Shown here: positions 1 to 7,711 of the stretch, in pieces
How positions within the stretch are numbered: the first letter of the stretch is position 1
Layout of the letters: each line of letters opens with the position of its first letter
Assembly: GCF_001870905.1 (NCBI RefSeq)
Contig: NZ_LNDC01000194.1
Coordinates: forward strand, 1-35,585
Direction: 5' to 3'
Length of the DNA stretch: 35,585 nucleotides
DNA from: Geitlerinema sp. PCC 9228
GTDB taxonomy: Bacteria; Cyanobacteriota; Cyanobacteriia; Cyanobacteriales; PCC-9228
Notes under the pieces: generated by a model
Databases searched by the model: none
Seen by the model: only the letters and a program-made list of their open reading frames with translations
Told to the model about the DNA's origin: nothing
Translations under genes and position numbers: made by a program

Positions 1-99
1 GGACCAACCGACGAAGACGAAGCGATCGCGCTTCAGCCAATCGTCGAGTACGTCAAACCAGCCGCGTTCTACTTGCGGACGTTCGACTGCGATGGTCAT
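1..99 (-). CDS. psbD: Photosystem II D2 protein, N-terminal fragment
   Basis: The first 33 codons, read leftward from the ATG at 99-97, give a protein beginning MTIAVERPQ and continuing through [20 protein letters not shown], the highly conserved N-terminus of D2. D2 pairs with D1 in the photosystem II reaction centre in the thylakoid membrane and binds chlorophyll, pheophytin and plastoquinone QA. The full protein is normally about 352 residues, so roughly nine tenths lies left of the window. A GGAG ribosome-binding site sits 6 bases before the ATG (about 106-109 on the plus strand), which supports this start. In many cyanobacteria psbC follows and overlaps psbD; that part is not visible here. 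Confidence 0.97.
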   Translation of the reverse strand, partial: MTIAVERPQVERGWFDVLDDWLKRDRFVFVGWS

Positions 100-243
100 A
101 TTGATATCTCCAACGATTACATAAGTGCAGGGTCGTTATCTTCTATGAAAGCATATCGCATTCCTTTTTCGCTAGTCGGTGGACAAACCACAAAAGGGAC
201 GATATGTCCATAGATGTTACTTTTCTTTACGATCCCATCCATT

Positions 244-271
244 ATTATAGCGAAAATATGAGATTCGCCAA
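244..271 (-). promoter_or_regulatory. Candidate psbD promoter
   Basis: On the minus strand TTGGCG (271-266) is followed after 16 bases by a perfect TATAAT (249-244). Transcription would start near 237 and leave a leader of about 135 bases before psbD. No gene lies between this site and psbD. The match is good but was found by eye. Confidence 0.55.
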
Positions 272-330
272 GGCAAAACTGTCAATTTTTGTTAAATTTT
301 ATAAAGAACCTGGGAACAACTTGGTTTTCC

Positions 331-370
331 CGACCAGGCGTTGCCAAGTCCCGGGAACTCCCGGTGGTCG
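331..370. repeat. Nested inverted repeat in the psbD/UPF0367 spacer
   Basis: CGACCA (331-336) pairs with TGGTCG (365-370). Inside it, CCGGG (351-355) and CCCGG (360-364) form a short GC hairpin with a 4-base loop. It lies between divergent genes (100-472), upstream of the candidate psbD start site, so it is not in the psbD leader. It may be an operator or a structured leader for the plus-strand gene. I see nothing else definable in this spacer. Confidence 0.35.
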
Positions 371-472
371 CTACTGATAGATTTTTGTGGGATTCCGACC
401 GGCGATCGCTGGTGAAATCTGAGATACTAGGAACTGGCACACCAAACTGTACCAATGTAAAGATTGGCAACT

Positions 473-736
473 ATGTATACCATCGATGTAATGCTCAAAT
501 ACAGCCCAGCCCCCATTTCGGTCCAGCGTAAAGAAGAAAACGACGCTCAGGAGCTATACCAGAAACTAACCGCAGCCATGACCAGTGGGGAACCGAAGGT
601 TATGGAACTTACCTGCGATCGCGATGCTGGTAAGAAAGTCACCGTTTTGTGTAGCGAAATCTCTGTCGTGCAAATGTCCCAAAAATCGGGGACCTCAGCC
701 GACCGAGTCGCCGGATTTGCTGCTTTGAATCAATGA
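473..736 (+). CDS. UPF0367 family protein of unknown function
   Basis: An 87-residue soluble protein beginning MYTIDVMLKYSPAPISVQRK, with VMELTCDRDAGKKVTVL and EISVVQMSQKSG further on. I recognise this as the small UPF0367 family conserved across cyanobacteria; its biochemical role is not known to me. The frame opens three codons earlier with TTG at 464, but the ATG at 473 gives the family's usual MYTID start and is preferred. Its stop overlaps the start of the ABC ATPase (ATGA at 733-736), so the two are probably translated together. No signal peptide or membrane segment is visible. Confidence 0.85.
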   Translation: MYTIDVMLKYSPAPISVQRKEENDAQELYQKLTAAMTSGEPKVMELTCDRDAGKKVTVLCSEISVVQMSQKSGTSADRVAGFAALNQ

Positions 737-1422
737 ACCGTTCGCCATCGGTGACCCCCCCAACAGCCATTCAAGTCCAAGACCTGCACTTCCAATGGTC
801 TAACGGTGTTACAATCTTGGACAACTGTTCCCTGCAAGTGCGCTCGGGAGAATTTTGGATGCTTCTGGGTGCCAACGGCAGCGGCAAATCTACGCTGCTG
901 CGGCTCTTGGCAGGGTTACTCGCCCCCCAATCTGGGGAAATCTATATTCAGCCACCCGTCGGTTTTGTGTTTCAAAATCCCGACCGGCAGTTGGTCATGC
1001 CCACAGTGGGGGCAGACATTGCCTTTGGGTTGGTTGAAGAACAACTTTCCTTTCCCGAAATTCGCGCCCGAGTAGACGAAGCCCTAGAAACGGTCAACTT
1101 GCTGGGATTGCAGCGACGCCCTATTTATGCCCTCAGCGGCGGTCAAAAGCAACGGGTGGCCATTGCTGGCGCGATCGCACGTCACTGCCACACTTTGCTT
1201 TTGGACGAACCCACCGCTTTGCTCGATCCGGACGGTCAAATTGACTTGGTGGTGCAGGTACGCAACCTGGTGCGCACCAAGCAGATTACGGCCCTGTGGG
1301 TCACCCACCGTCTGGACGAACTGGACTACTGCGATGGTGCTTTTTTGCTAGAGGAAGGCAAAGTGGTGGATAGCGGCGATCCGCAACGGCTGAAACAGCG
1401 TTTGACCAGAACTTTCGCCTAG
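733..1422 (+). CDS. ABC transporter ATP-binding protein, ECF/CbiO-like
   Basis: A 229-residue single ABC ATPase domain: Walker A GANGSGKST (46-54), Q-loop glutamine at 81 in FQNPDRQ, signature LSGGQ (134-138), Walker B LLLDEP (155-160) and switch histidine 192 in WVTHR. The FQNPDRQLV sequence after Walker A is typical of the energy-coupling-factor/cobalt (CbiO, EcfA) subfamily, which powers uptake of vitamins or transition metals. No membrane (EcfT/CbiQ) or substrate-binding partner lies in this window, so the substrate cannot be assigned. Cyanobacterial and plastid relatives of this stand-alone type exist. It overlaps the UPF0367 gene by four bases, suggesting co-expression and possibly a joint function. 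Confidence 0.88.
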   Translation: MNRSPSVTPPTAIQVQDLHFQWSNGVTILDNCSLQVRSGEFWMLLGANGSGKSTLLRLLAGLLAPQSGEIYIQPPVGFVFQNPDRQLVMPTVGADIAFGLVEEQLSFPEIRARVDEALETVNLLGLQRRPIYALSGGQKQRVAIAGAIARHCHTLLLDEPTALLDPDGQIDLVVQVRNLVRTKQITALWVTHRLDELDYCDGAFLLEEGKVVDSGDPQRLKQRLTRTFA

Positions 1423-1600
1423 GTGCGTCCCCCTATGGGAAAGGCTATGGGATCATCGTGCCGCCACCCCCGTTGCCGAACCATCTGTGGGGGCAACTTT
1501 CGTATGGCGGCGTTTTTTTGGTGGGGGCCAAATGGGGGCATTCTACAATCTGCAGACGCAACCAGCTTTTGGTCAATCGGGATGTCGTTACTTAAGAACC

Positions 1601-2152
1601 ATGTCACAGCAAACATCTGGGGTGGTATTGCTTGTAGATGGCTACAATATTGTCGGTAGCTGGGCCCATCTCATAAAAATTCGCGATCGCGACGGTTTGG
1701 AGGCCGCTAGAGATCAATTGACCGAAGCCTTGGTCAACTACAGCGCCTGTCAAAAGTGGGAAACTCGGCTGGTTTTTGACGCCCAATTTCGCGGCGAACC
1801 CAGCAGCGTGGAAGCAGTTACCCGCTACGTTAGCATTTACTATACCGAATCCGGTCAAACCGCGGACGACTACATCGAAAAAGTCTGTGCCGAACTGGCC
1901 CAACGTCCCCAATATCGCAAACTGCGGGCGATCGTGGCCACCTCCGATCGCGCCCAACAACTTACCGTGATGGGATATGGGGCCGAATGGATGTCGGCCA
2001 AACAACTGGAGCTAGACATCGACCGTATGGCGCGCAGCGTCCGCCGCAACCAGAGAACCCCCAAGCGATCGCAAGGTCGGTTTTTGGTGCGTTCCCTCGA
2101 TCCAGACGCCCAAGAACGCCTGGACAAACTCCGCTTTGGCATTCGCTCTTGA
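1601..2152 (+). CDS. YacP-like NYN-domain ribonuclease
   Basis: A 183-residue protein starting MSQQTSGVVLLVDGYNIVG. The DGYN motif (13-16) with LVFDAQF (58-63), the acidic TADDYIEK segment (about 87-94) and VATSDRAQQ are hallmarks of NYN/PIN-like nucleases of the YacP family (PF05991), in which acidic residues bind the catalytic metal. The Bacillus subtilis member, Rae1, cleaves mRNA on the ribosome; whether the cyanobacterial protein does so is inference. The frame is open further upstream (to 1487), but the added residues look non-coding and the ATG at 1601 gives the normal family N-terminus. It is separated from the ABC ATPase by 178 bases and followed at once by a terminator. Confidence 0.85.
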   Translation: MSQQTSGVVLLVDGYNIVGSWAHLIKIRDRDGLEAARDQLTEALVNYSACQKWETRLVFDAQFRGEPSSVEAVTRYVSIYYTESGQTADDYIEKVCAELAQRPQYRKLRAIVATSDRAQQLTVMGYGAEWMSAKQLELDIDRMARSVRRNQRTPKRSQGRFLVRSLDPDAQERLDKLRFGIRS

Positions 2153-2154
2153 GC

Positions 2155-2183
2155 ATCCCCCGGCTAGTTGCTGGGGGATTTTG
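2155..2183 (+). terminator. Intrinsic terminator after the yacP-like gene
   Basis: ATCCCCCGGC (2155-2164) and GCTGGGGGAT (2170-2179) form a 10-bp stem with one G-T pair and a 5-base loop, followed by a short T run. It begins three bases after the stop codon. It should end the UPF0367-ABC-NYN transcript before the tRNA gene. Confidence 0.85.
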
Positions 2184-2261
2184 CTCGTTAGGGAAATCTT
2201 GGGAAAAACCGCCCGTAGAAAAATTTTTCCAAAATTTTGCCCAAAAAATTGCCAAAACCCC

Positions 2262-2290
2262 TTGCGTAACTTTTAATCTCTGGTTAATAT
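2262..2290 (+). promoter_or_regulatory. Promoter of tRNA-Asn
   Basis: TTGCGT (2262-2267), a 17-base spacer, then TAATAT (2285-2290). The predicted start near 2297 is about five bases before the mature tRNA, a normal layout for a stand-alone tRNA gene. The preceding terminator means the tRNA needs its own promoter. Confidence 0.6.
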
Positions 2291-2301
2291 AAAAAATGCG
2301 T

Positions 2302-2373
2302 TCCTCAGTAGCTCAGTGGTAGAGCGGTCGGCTGTTAACCGATTGGTCGTAGGTTCGAATCCTACCTGAGGAG
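2302..2373 (+). tRNA. tRNA-Asn (anticodon GTT)
   Basis: A complete 72-base cloverleaf: acceptor stem TCCTCAG (2302-2308) with CTGAGGA (2366-2372), D-arm with AGTGGTAGAGC, anticodon stem GTCGG/CCGAT around loop CTGTTAA with GTT at 2334-2336, T-arm with TTCGAAT, and discriminator G at 2373. CCA is not encoded. I see no integrase or duplicated tRNA end nearby, so it does not mark an obvious island. Confidence 0.97.
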
Positions 2374-2408
2374 TTTCTCAGCGGTCCCGGCCGTAGCAGG
2401 TGCCACCT

Positions 2409-3359
2409 TCATTTGGACCCTTTAAACTGGCGTACGGTGGTGAAATACCTCCCCAGAAAGGGCAAACCTGCTACAGCCGGTATAAAATATCTAGAAGTGC
2501 AAAGCAACCCCAACGCTGCTCCTGTGGCATCGCCAAAATAGGGTTGGTAAAACAAAATTAGCGCCGCATCCCGTGTCCCCACGCCGGCAAAGGTCAAAGG
2601 CAGCAAACCAGCCAAAATCGCCAGGGGAGAAAGCGCCAAATTCGCCAGTAAGGGAACGGAAGCGCGCAGGGCAAAAATAAAAAACCAAATTTGTAATAAA
2701 TGACCGAACCAAATAAATACCGACGTCAGCGCTACTTTCGCTAAGTGGGTAGGTTCGCCCCAAAAATAGCCGTGCATTTCATCCCAGGCGTATTGGAACC
2801 GATCGATTTTGGCTTTGAACTTGCCTGGGGCAATTTTATGGGTTTGGGTAAAAAAGAAATAGGCAAAGCGGCGAGACCCTAACAGGAGGATTCCTAACAG
2901 CAAACCAGCCGCTACTCCCAGGGTCATCACCCAAAACAAAACATCCTTGTTGGGATAAAAAAATAACCCAAACACGCACCAAAGCAGCAGGGAAAGCATA
3001 TCGCAGGTTTTCTCGAAAATCACCAGCGACAGCGCCAAACTCCCTGCCAAATGTCCCCGTTCTCGCATAAAATAAGCTTTGGCAATATCGCCCATTTTGG
3101 AAGGCAAAATCATATTCAGCGTGCTGGAAGCTAAAATTAGCCGGTTGGCTTCGCCGAAACGCAGTACGCCACTGCGAGGCATGAGTTGCTGCAAACGCCA
3201 GCTCGTAAGCAAGGTGAGCGGAATTACCATTGCCAAACTGACCACCATCCACAAGCGATCGCTATTTTGAAAAACTTGCAGCAACTGAGTTACATCAATT
3301 TTGGTATAGATAATCGCCAGAATAACCAGACTAACAACCAGAGAAATAATCTTTTTCAT
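2409..3359 (-). CDS. Lysylphosphatidylglycerol synthase TM-like (flippase-like) membrane protein
   Basis: A 316-residue inner-membrane protein with about eight hydrophobic segments and a Lys/Arg-rich C-terminus. The conserved LPSKMGDIAKAYFM segment and LTFAGVGTRDAALILF near the end match the LPG_synthase_TM/UPF0104 family (PF03706), whose members are implicated in moving lipid-linked substrates across the membrane. It lacks the cytoplasmic synthetase domain of MprF, so it is not a lysyl-PG synthase. It starts 37 bases after the stop of the dipeptidase gene on the same strand, so the two may be co-transcribed. Its substrate cannot be told from sequence. Confidence 0.82.
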   Translation of the reverse strand: MKKIISLVVSLVILAIIYTKIDVTQLLQVFQNSDRLWMVVSLAMVIPLTLLTSWRLQQLMPRSGVLRFGEANRLILASSTLNMILPSKMGDIAKAYFMRERGHLAGSLALSLVIFEKTCDMLSLLLWCVFGLFFYPNKDVLFWVMTLGVAAGLLLGILLLGSRRFAYFFFTQTHKIAPGKFKAKIDRFQYAWDEMHGYFWGEPTHLAKVALTSVFIWFGHLLQIWFFIFALRASVPLLANLALSPLAILAGLLPLTFAGVGTRDAALILFYQPYFGDATGAALGLLCTSRYFIPAVAGLPFLGRYFTTVRQFKGSK

Positions 3360-3396
3360 AATTGTTTGGGCAGAGAATCGAACCGCCGGTCACCCA

Positions 3397-4116
3397 CTAC
3401 AAGGATTTTTCTACGCGACCGTACCGTGCCACTGTGGAATTTGCTGGGGATTTCTGGTTGGTCAGCCAAGCCCACAGTTGGTCGCCAAAGGAAAAATGCC
3501 ACCATTCAGCAGGATGTTGTTGAAATTCCGCCGCTAGCATAACCTCTCGTAACAGGAAGCGCAACTGATGGTAGTGACTTTCCGGTGGTGAAGTGCTGGC
3601 AGCAAAGTAATCGGGAGCGGAACGGGGGGAAATTTCATCAATGGGCGAACCCAAATTCAGGGGTTCGTCGCTTTCGTTGGCAAGGGTAATATCGACAGCA
3701 GCACCCGTGCTGTGGGGAGGTGGCGTTGCCGGATTGTGGCTAGGGGGTGCCCAAAATTTTTCTACCTGGGCTTGAATTTCCTGGCGTTGGGAAGGTGTCA
3801 TCGAATCTGGATGCAATCCATTCGCTTTGGCGGTTTCAGTAAAGGTATGGTCTACCATAAATTGCTGCACGGCGATGGGGCGGTAGGCGTCGAAAATTTG
3901 AATCCGCCAGTGGGGATGTTTTTGTTGCAGGTAGTTTTGGGCTGTTTGCAGCCGCTGCAAAACCCCTTCCCGCAGGCAAAAAGGAGATGTATCGCCGTAG
4001 GGTGCCCCCAGCTGGGCGTAGGGATGGGGGGAACAAAAGGAAAATTCTGTGGTGGGAATGGGGATGAGGGGTTCTTGGCAGTCTTCGATGGGGATGGTTT
4101 GGTAGGGTTTGCTCAT
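3397..4116 (-). CDS. D-alanyl-D-alanine dipeptidase (VanX/DdpX-like)
   Basis: A 239-residue zinc metallopeptidase. His135 and Asp142 in HSTGAAVDITL, and Glu204 and His207 in EWWHF, have exactly the spacing of the VanX zinc ligands and catalytic glutamate (H-x6-D, E-x2-H). FDAYRP supplies the conserved Arg79. The family cleaves D-Ala-D-Ala; outside resistance clusters it is thought to recycle cell-wall dipeptides. There is no vanH, vanA or two-component regulator here, so this is a housekeeping DdpX-type enzyme rather than a resistance gene. The ATG at 4116 (MSKPYQTIPI) is chosen; the frame stays open to 4215, but those 33 residues look non-coding. No signal peptide is visible. Confidence 0.88.
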   Translation of the reverse strand: MSKPYQTIPIEDCQEPLIPIPTTEFSFCSPHPYAQLGAPYGDTSPFCLREGVLQRLQTAQNYLQQKHPHWRIQIFDAYRPIAVQQFMVDHTFTETAKANGLHPDSMTPSQRQEIQAQVEKFWAPPSHNPATPPPHSTGAAVDITLANESDEPLNLGSPIDEISPRSAPDYFAASTSPPESHYHQLRFLLREVMLAAEFQQHPAEWWHFSFGDQLWAWLTNQKSPANSTVARYGRVEKSL

Positions 4117-4215
4117 GGTTGTCTTTGCAGAGGGCTTCGGAGCGTCGGGGTGTCGGATCGAACAACCAATTGTATCTCCCAAGCTCGGTACGCTCGGTAC
4201 ACCCCCACGCATCAC

Positions 4216-4677
4216 TTAAACAGACTGCAGCGATCGCAGTACTTTCAGGGATTCTTCCACGTGAGCGTCAAATTGCATCATGCGATCGAAAATATGGCGT
4301 ACGGTGCCTTCTTTGTCGATAACGTAGGTGACGCGACCGGGTAGGATCCAGAGGGTGTTGGGAACGCCGTAGAGTTTGCGGACTTCGTTTTTGCGATCGC
4401 TTAATAAAATAAACGGTAGGTTGTGGTTGGCGGCGAATTTTTGGTGGTCTTGGGTGGAATCGTTGCTAACTCCAATAACTTGAGCGCCCATTTCTTGAAA
4501 TACTTGGTAGCGATCGCGAAACGCACAGGCTTCTTTGGTACAGCCGGGGGTCTCATCTTTGGGATAAAAATACAAAACCACGGGTTGTTTGCCCACAAAC
4601 TGGTTGAGGCTGATGGATTCGCCAGTTTGAGAGGGAAGGGTGAAATCTGGGGCTCGATCGCCTACTTGCACGGTCAT
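4216..4677 (-). CDS. Peroxiredoxin Q / BCP-type thiol peroxidase
   Basis: A 153-residue thioredoxin-fold peroxidase. Peroxidatic Cys46 lies in DETPGCTKEAC and Cys51, five residues on, is the resolving cysteine: the atypical 2-Cys arrangement of PrxQ/BCP. It reduces hydrogen peroxide and organic hydroperoxides with electrons from thioredoxin; the plastid homologue is associated with thylakoids. Length and APDFTLPSQTG start are standard. A GGAG ribosome-binding site (4686-4689 on the plus strand) supports the ATG at 4677. The dipeptidase gene follows 99 bases downstream. Confidence 0.93.
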   Translation of the reverse strand: MTVQVGDRAPDFTLPSQTGESISLNQFVGKQPVVLYFYPKDETPGCTKEACAFRDRYQVFQEMGAQVIGVSNDSTQDHQKFAANHNLPFILLSDRKNEVRKLYGVPNTLWILPGRVTYVIDKEGTVRHIFDRMMQFDAHVEESLKVLRSLQSV

Positions 4678-4739
4678 AACGCTATCTCCGATGGAACGTT
4701 GACATTGAGAAGTTTACAAAAGTTAATCTTATGATTATT

Positions 4740-5792
4740 TTATCGCTTTTGTAGCTGCCAGTCGCACCAATCTAGAGTACGATGCCAAGCCCACCACCGA
4801 TCGCGATCGCCGAGTTGGCGCTGGCGGCGGTGGCTGTTTAAATAACCTACGTGACCGCCATGGGCGGTTAAATACAAATCAATAGCGGCATTCTCCCGGC
4901 TAATTTGCTGCAATTCGGCAACGATGGAAGGGTCAAAAAATGGGTCGTCGGCGGCGTAGATAATCAGGGTTGGTTTTTGCAAATCGTCTAGAAACAGTAG
5001 GGGGCTGCTGGCGTGATAGTATTCTTCTACCGAAGCAAATCCCAAACGTGGAATTACCAACTCGCGATCGAACCCGATAATACTGTCTGCTCTTTCAATG
5101 GCATCGCCATCGATCTCCTGGGGAAAATTGTGATACAGCCGCCAAGCCAGTTTTTTGAGGTTGCCGGCAATACCTTGTTCCACGTAGCGACCAATGGGAG
5201 ATTGCACCAGATACGATAAAGAGCGATTGGAATCGAGGTTGGGGCAAATGGCAATCCCGCCACCAATCTCTTGAGTTTCTGCCACTTGGGCTTTTTTGAT
5301 ACCCCACAGAGCCATTTGACCCCCCAAAGAATATCCCGCCAACCAGAAAGGCGGGGGGCAACCCATAGTTTGGGCAGCAGCAGCAATCGCCAGAAAATCT
5401 TCCCCTTCGTAGAGACCATCCGAAGTGAGGGTGGGGGAGAGTTCCGCCGTTTTGCCGTGCGATCGCCAATCAAACAAAACCACCGCATATCCCCGGGCAA
5501 AAGCCTGACGCCCCAGCAAATGCAAATACCATTGATTCGCCAAACTCCCCGTAATACCATAGGTTGCGACCATGGTAGCGCGCGGATTCTCGGGAACCGC
5601 CACCCAACCATAAATCGGTACCTCCCCAGCCCCAGCAAAAACTTTTTCTTGGTAGGGCGGTGCCCCATAGACGGTACTGTCTTGCCAGGAACGCCGCCCC
5701 CAGAGCGCTACGTAAATCGTCATTGCCCATCCCTGGCGCAAAAACCAAGGAGGGGCATAAGATGCGGCAGAATTCGCCCAACTGTTTGCCAT
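4740..5792 (-). CDS. YheT-like alpha/beta hydrolase
   Basis: A 350-residue alpha/beta-hydrolase. Nucleophile Ser155 is in GYSLGG, the acid is probably Asp283 in AADDPFFD, and the histidine is His314 in HGGHVGYL, the order and spacing of the COG0429 (YheT/EMB8) group. DWRSHGKT and PLLFLDDLQKPTLIIYA also fit that group. The substrate is unknown; relatives hydrolyse esters or lipids. The start is taken as the ATG at 5792, which overlaps the permease stop (TGATG at 5794-5790) and implies translational coupling. A TTG one codon earlier is possible. Confidence 0.85.
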   Translation of the reverse strand: MANSWANSAASYAPPWFLRQGWAMTIYVALWGRRSWQDSTVYGAPPYQEKVFAGAGEVPIYGWVAVPENPRATMVATYGITGSLANQWYLHLLGRQAFARGYAVVLFDWRSHGKTAELSPTLTSDGLYEGEDFLAIAAAAQTMGCPPPFWLAGYSLGGQMALWGIKKAQVAETQEIGGGIAICPNLDSNRSLSYLVQSPIGRYVEQGIAGNLKKLAWRLYHNFPQEIDGDAIERADSIIGFDRELVIPRLGFASVEEYYHASSPLLFLDDLQKPTLIIYAADDPFFDPSIVAELQQISRENAAIDLYLTAHGGHVGYLNSHRRQRQLGDRDRWWAWHRTLDWCDWQLQKR

Positions 5793-6622
5793 CAATCCCC
5801 TTTAATACCAGTAGTTGCAATCCCGCGGATAAATTGCCGTTGCCCCAGCAAAAACAAGACCACCACGGGAATGGTAGCAATGGTGACCCCTGCCATGAGC
5901 AAAGACCAATTGCTGGTAAACTGTTCCTGAAGCTCCGCCAAAGCCAGCTGCACGGTGCGCAATTCCGGTCGGGTGGTAAAAATTAGCGGTTTAAACAAAT
6001 CGTTCCATTCACCAATAAAAGTAAACAGAAACAACGTGACCACCGCCGGGCGGGCAAGGGGCAGCATCACTTCCCAAAGAATTTGCCAGCGGGTGGCACC
6101 ATCGAGGGCAGCCGCCTCTTCCAATTCTACCGGTAAGGTCAGGAAATACTGACGCAATAAAAAAATGCCAAAACCGTTGGCGGCGGTGGGCAGAATCAGG
6201 GCAGCGTAGGTATTGAGCAGATGCCCCCACTTCAACACCAGGAAAATGGGAATCACCAGCAGTTGAAAAGGAATCACGAGGCTGGCTAGCACCAAAAGGA
6301 GCCACGTGCGCCTGCCGGGAAATTGCAGTCTGGCAAGGGCGTATCCCGCCAAAGCGGATGTTACCACTTGTGCGGCCGTCACCGCCAGGGCAACCAGGGT
6401 GGAATTGGCAAAAGCCAACCAAAAATCGCCCCGCGCCCAGGCTGTGCGGTAGTTTTCCAGGGTAATTTCGTCGAAATTGCCCAACACCCCAGTGGGGGTC
6501 AAAGAAGCGAGAAAGACCACTGCTAGGGGAAGCAAGACAACGACAGCCCCCAAAACCAGCAAGCAGGTATTGAGAAGTTGGAAAAAGCGAGCGCGGGAAG
6601 CAAATGTTTGCAAAATTGCCAC
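5792..6622 (-). CDS. Carbohydrate ABC transporter permease, MalG/UgpE type
   Basis: A 276-residue inner-membrane permease with six predicted helices. The EAA loop, residues 168-188 (EEAAALDGATRWQILWEVML), matches the coupling helix of the MalG branch of sugar permeases (CUT1 family). These work with a MalF-type permease, a periplasmic binding protein and an MsmK-type ATPase to import oligosaccharides or glycerol-phosphate compounds. None of these partners is in the window. The start is GTG at 6622; an in-frame TAA lies just upstream and no clear ribosome-binding site is visible. Its stop overlaps the YheT-like gene. Confidence 0.87.
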   Translation of the reverse strand: MAILQTFASRARFFQLLNTCLLVLGAVVVLLPLAVVFLASLTPTGVLGNFDEITLENYRTAWARGDFWLAFANSTLVALAVTAAQVVTSALAGYALARLQFPGRRTWLLLVLASLVIPFQLLVIPIFLVLKWGHLLNTYAALILPTAANGFGIFLLRQYFLTLPVELEEAAALDGATRWQILWEVMLPLARPAVVTLFLFTFIGEWNDLFKPLIFTTRPELRTVQLALAELQEQFTSNWSLLMAGVTIATIPVVVLFLLGQRQFIRGIATTGIKGD

Positions 6623-6652
6623 TTTTTTTTAGAAATAGGTACAGTACACTAT

Positions 6653-6681
6653 AGCTGTTCCATAAAAACAGCTGTTTTTTT
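6653..6681 (+). terminator. Terminator-like hairpin and palindrome upstream of ado
   Basis: AGCTGTT (6653-6659) and AACAGCT (6667-6673) make a 7-bp stem with a 7-base loop, followed by seven T residues (6675-6681). The right half is also part of a perfect 16-bp palindrome, AAAAACAGCTGTTTTT (6664-6679). It sits between divergent genes, so it has no upstream plus-strand gene to terminate. It may act as an attenuator, as an operator, or as the end of an unseen small RNA. Confidence 0.45.
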
Positions 6682-6767
6682 GATTACCTTAGCAGGTTCT
6701 TGAGAACGGTTAAGGTTAATTTTGTGATTGAGAAGTTTTTACGCACCGTACAGGAGACTTTGATTTT

Positions 6768-7466
6768 ATGCCGCAGCTAGAGGGCATCCAACAGGAACTG
6801 AACTACCAAAGCTCAGAATACAAAAGTGCTTACAGCCGCATCAATGCCTTGGTGATCGAAGGCGAAAAACAAGCCTACAACAACTATTTGCGCTTGGCTG
6901 AGATGCTGGGCGAAGACAAAGAGGAATTGCAAAAATTGGCGAAAATGGAAAATCGCCATCAAAAGGGCTTTGAAGCTTGCGGTCGCAACTTGCAAGTGAC
7001 CCCAGATATGGATTTTGCAGAAGGCTTGTTTCGCCAGCTACACCAAAACTTCGACCAGGCGGCAGCCCAAGGAAAAATCGTTACTTGCCTATTGATCCAA
7101 GGATTGATTGTGGAGTGTTTTGCGATCGCGGCGTATAACATTTATATTCCCGTAGCCGATCCCTTTGCCCGCAAAATTACCGAAGGGGTGGTCAAGGATG
7201 AATACCAACACCGCAACTACGCCGAAGAGTGGCTGGCGCAAAACTTAGAAACCTCGAAAAACGAACTAGAAACGGCCAACCAGGAAAATTTGCCCTTGGT
7301 GTGGCAAATGCTGGCAGCGGTGGAAGCTGATGTGGAGGCAATCGGCATGGAAAAAGATGCCCTCATTGAAGATTTTATGATTGCCTATGGGGAAGCTTTA
7401 GAAAATATTGGTTTCACCACCCGCGAGATTATGCGCATGTCGGCTTACGGATTGCGTTCGGTGTAG
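6768..7466 (+). CDS. ado: Aldehyde-deformylating oxygenase (alkane synthase)
   Basis: A 232-residue ferritin-like di-iron enzyme. The six ligands Glu33, Glu61, His64 (in ENRHQKGF), Glu116 ([14 protein letters not shown]), Glu145 and His148 ([14 protein letters not shown]) match the ADO family one for one. It converts fatty aldehydes to alkanes or alkenes one carbon shorter plus formate, using oxygen and reduced ferredoxin; in cyanobacteria the products are mainly C15-C17 hydrocarbons of the membranes. An AGGAG ribosome-binding site at 6752-6756 supports the ATG. Its substrate-making partner, acyl-ACP reductase, lies 245 bases downstream on the same strand. Confidence 0.97.
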   Translation: MPQLEGIQQELNYQSSEYKSAYSRINALVIEGEKQAYNNYLRLAEMLGEDKEELQKLAKMENRHQKGFEACGRNLQVTPDMDFAEGLFRQLHQNFDQAAAQGKIVTCLLIQGLIVECFAIAAYNIYIPVADPFARKITEGVVKDEYQHRNYAEEWLAQNLETSKNELETANQENLPLVWQMLAAVEADVEAIGMEKDALIEDFMIAYGEALENIGFTTREIMRMSAYGLRSV

Positions 7467-7491
7467 GTTCGCTCGGGGAATGCCTTGCCAG

Positions 7492-7555
7492 TTGTAGGGG
7501 AAGGGAGTAGCTGCGGTGCCTCCAAGAGGGCGGTGGTTTTCCGCTTCCCCTGCAA
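7492..7555. repeat. Inverted repeat in the ado-aar spacer
   Basis: TTGTAGGGGAAG (7492-7503) pairs with CTTCCCCTGCAA (7544-7555), 11 of 12 positions; GTGCCTCC lies in the loop. The same elements with almost the same ends occur at 25139-25171, so this looks like a member of a dispersed intergenic repeat family. It could slow or stop transcription after ado. Confidence 0.5.
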
Positions 7556-7598
7556 GGCTTAGTGTTTTAGGATAGAGCAGAGATGGCAACTTATTGAG

Positions 7599-7627
7599 AA
7601 AAATCGCCTCGATTGCAGGATTTTTTT
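7599..7627 (+). terminator. Weak terminator-like hairpin before aar
   Basis: AAAAATC (7599-7605) pairs with GATTTTT (7619-7625), followed by more T residues. The stem is AT-rich and weak. It may separate ado transcription from aar, which would then need its own promoter in the remaining 85 bases; no clear promoter is visible there. Confidence 0.35.
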
Positions 7628-7711
7628 GTACTATTAGGGAGTGTTTTGAACTATCTTGGATCTGTCACCAGAATTTTGCCTAGTTCGCAGGCTTACTACC
7701 TATAGCAGTTC

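Noticed and set aside
464-472. TTG start for the UPF0367 gene
   Set aside because: The ATG at 473 gives the usual MYTID start of the family.
1472-1497. Terminator between the ABC ATPase and the YacP-like gene (GTTGCC/GGCAAC)
   Set aside because: Short 6-bp stem, 14-base loop and only three Ts; more likely these genes read through to the strong terminator at 2155-2183.
2302-2373. tRNA-Asn as an island attachment site
   Set aside because: No integrase, no direct repeat of the tRNA 3' end and no change in gene character beside it.
3397-4116. Glycopeptide-resistance vanX
   Set aside because: Catalytic residues match VanX, but no vanH, vanA, vanR or vanS genes are nearby; a cell-wall recycling dipeptidase is the simpler reading.
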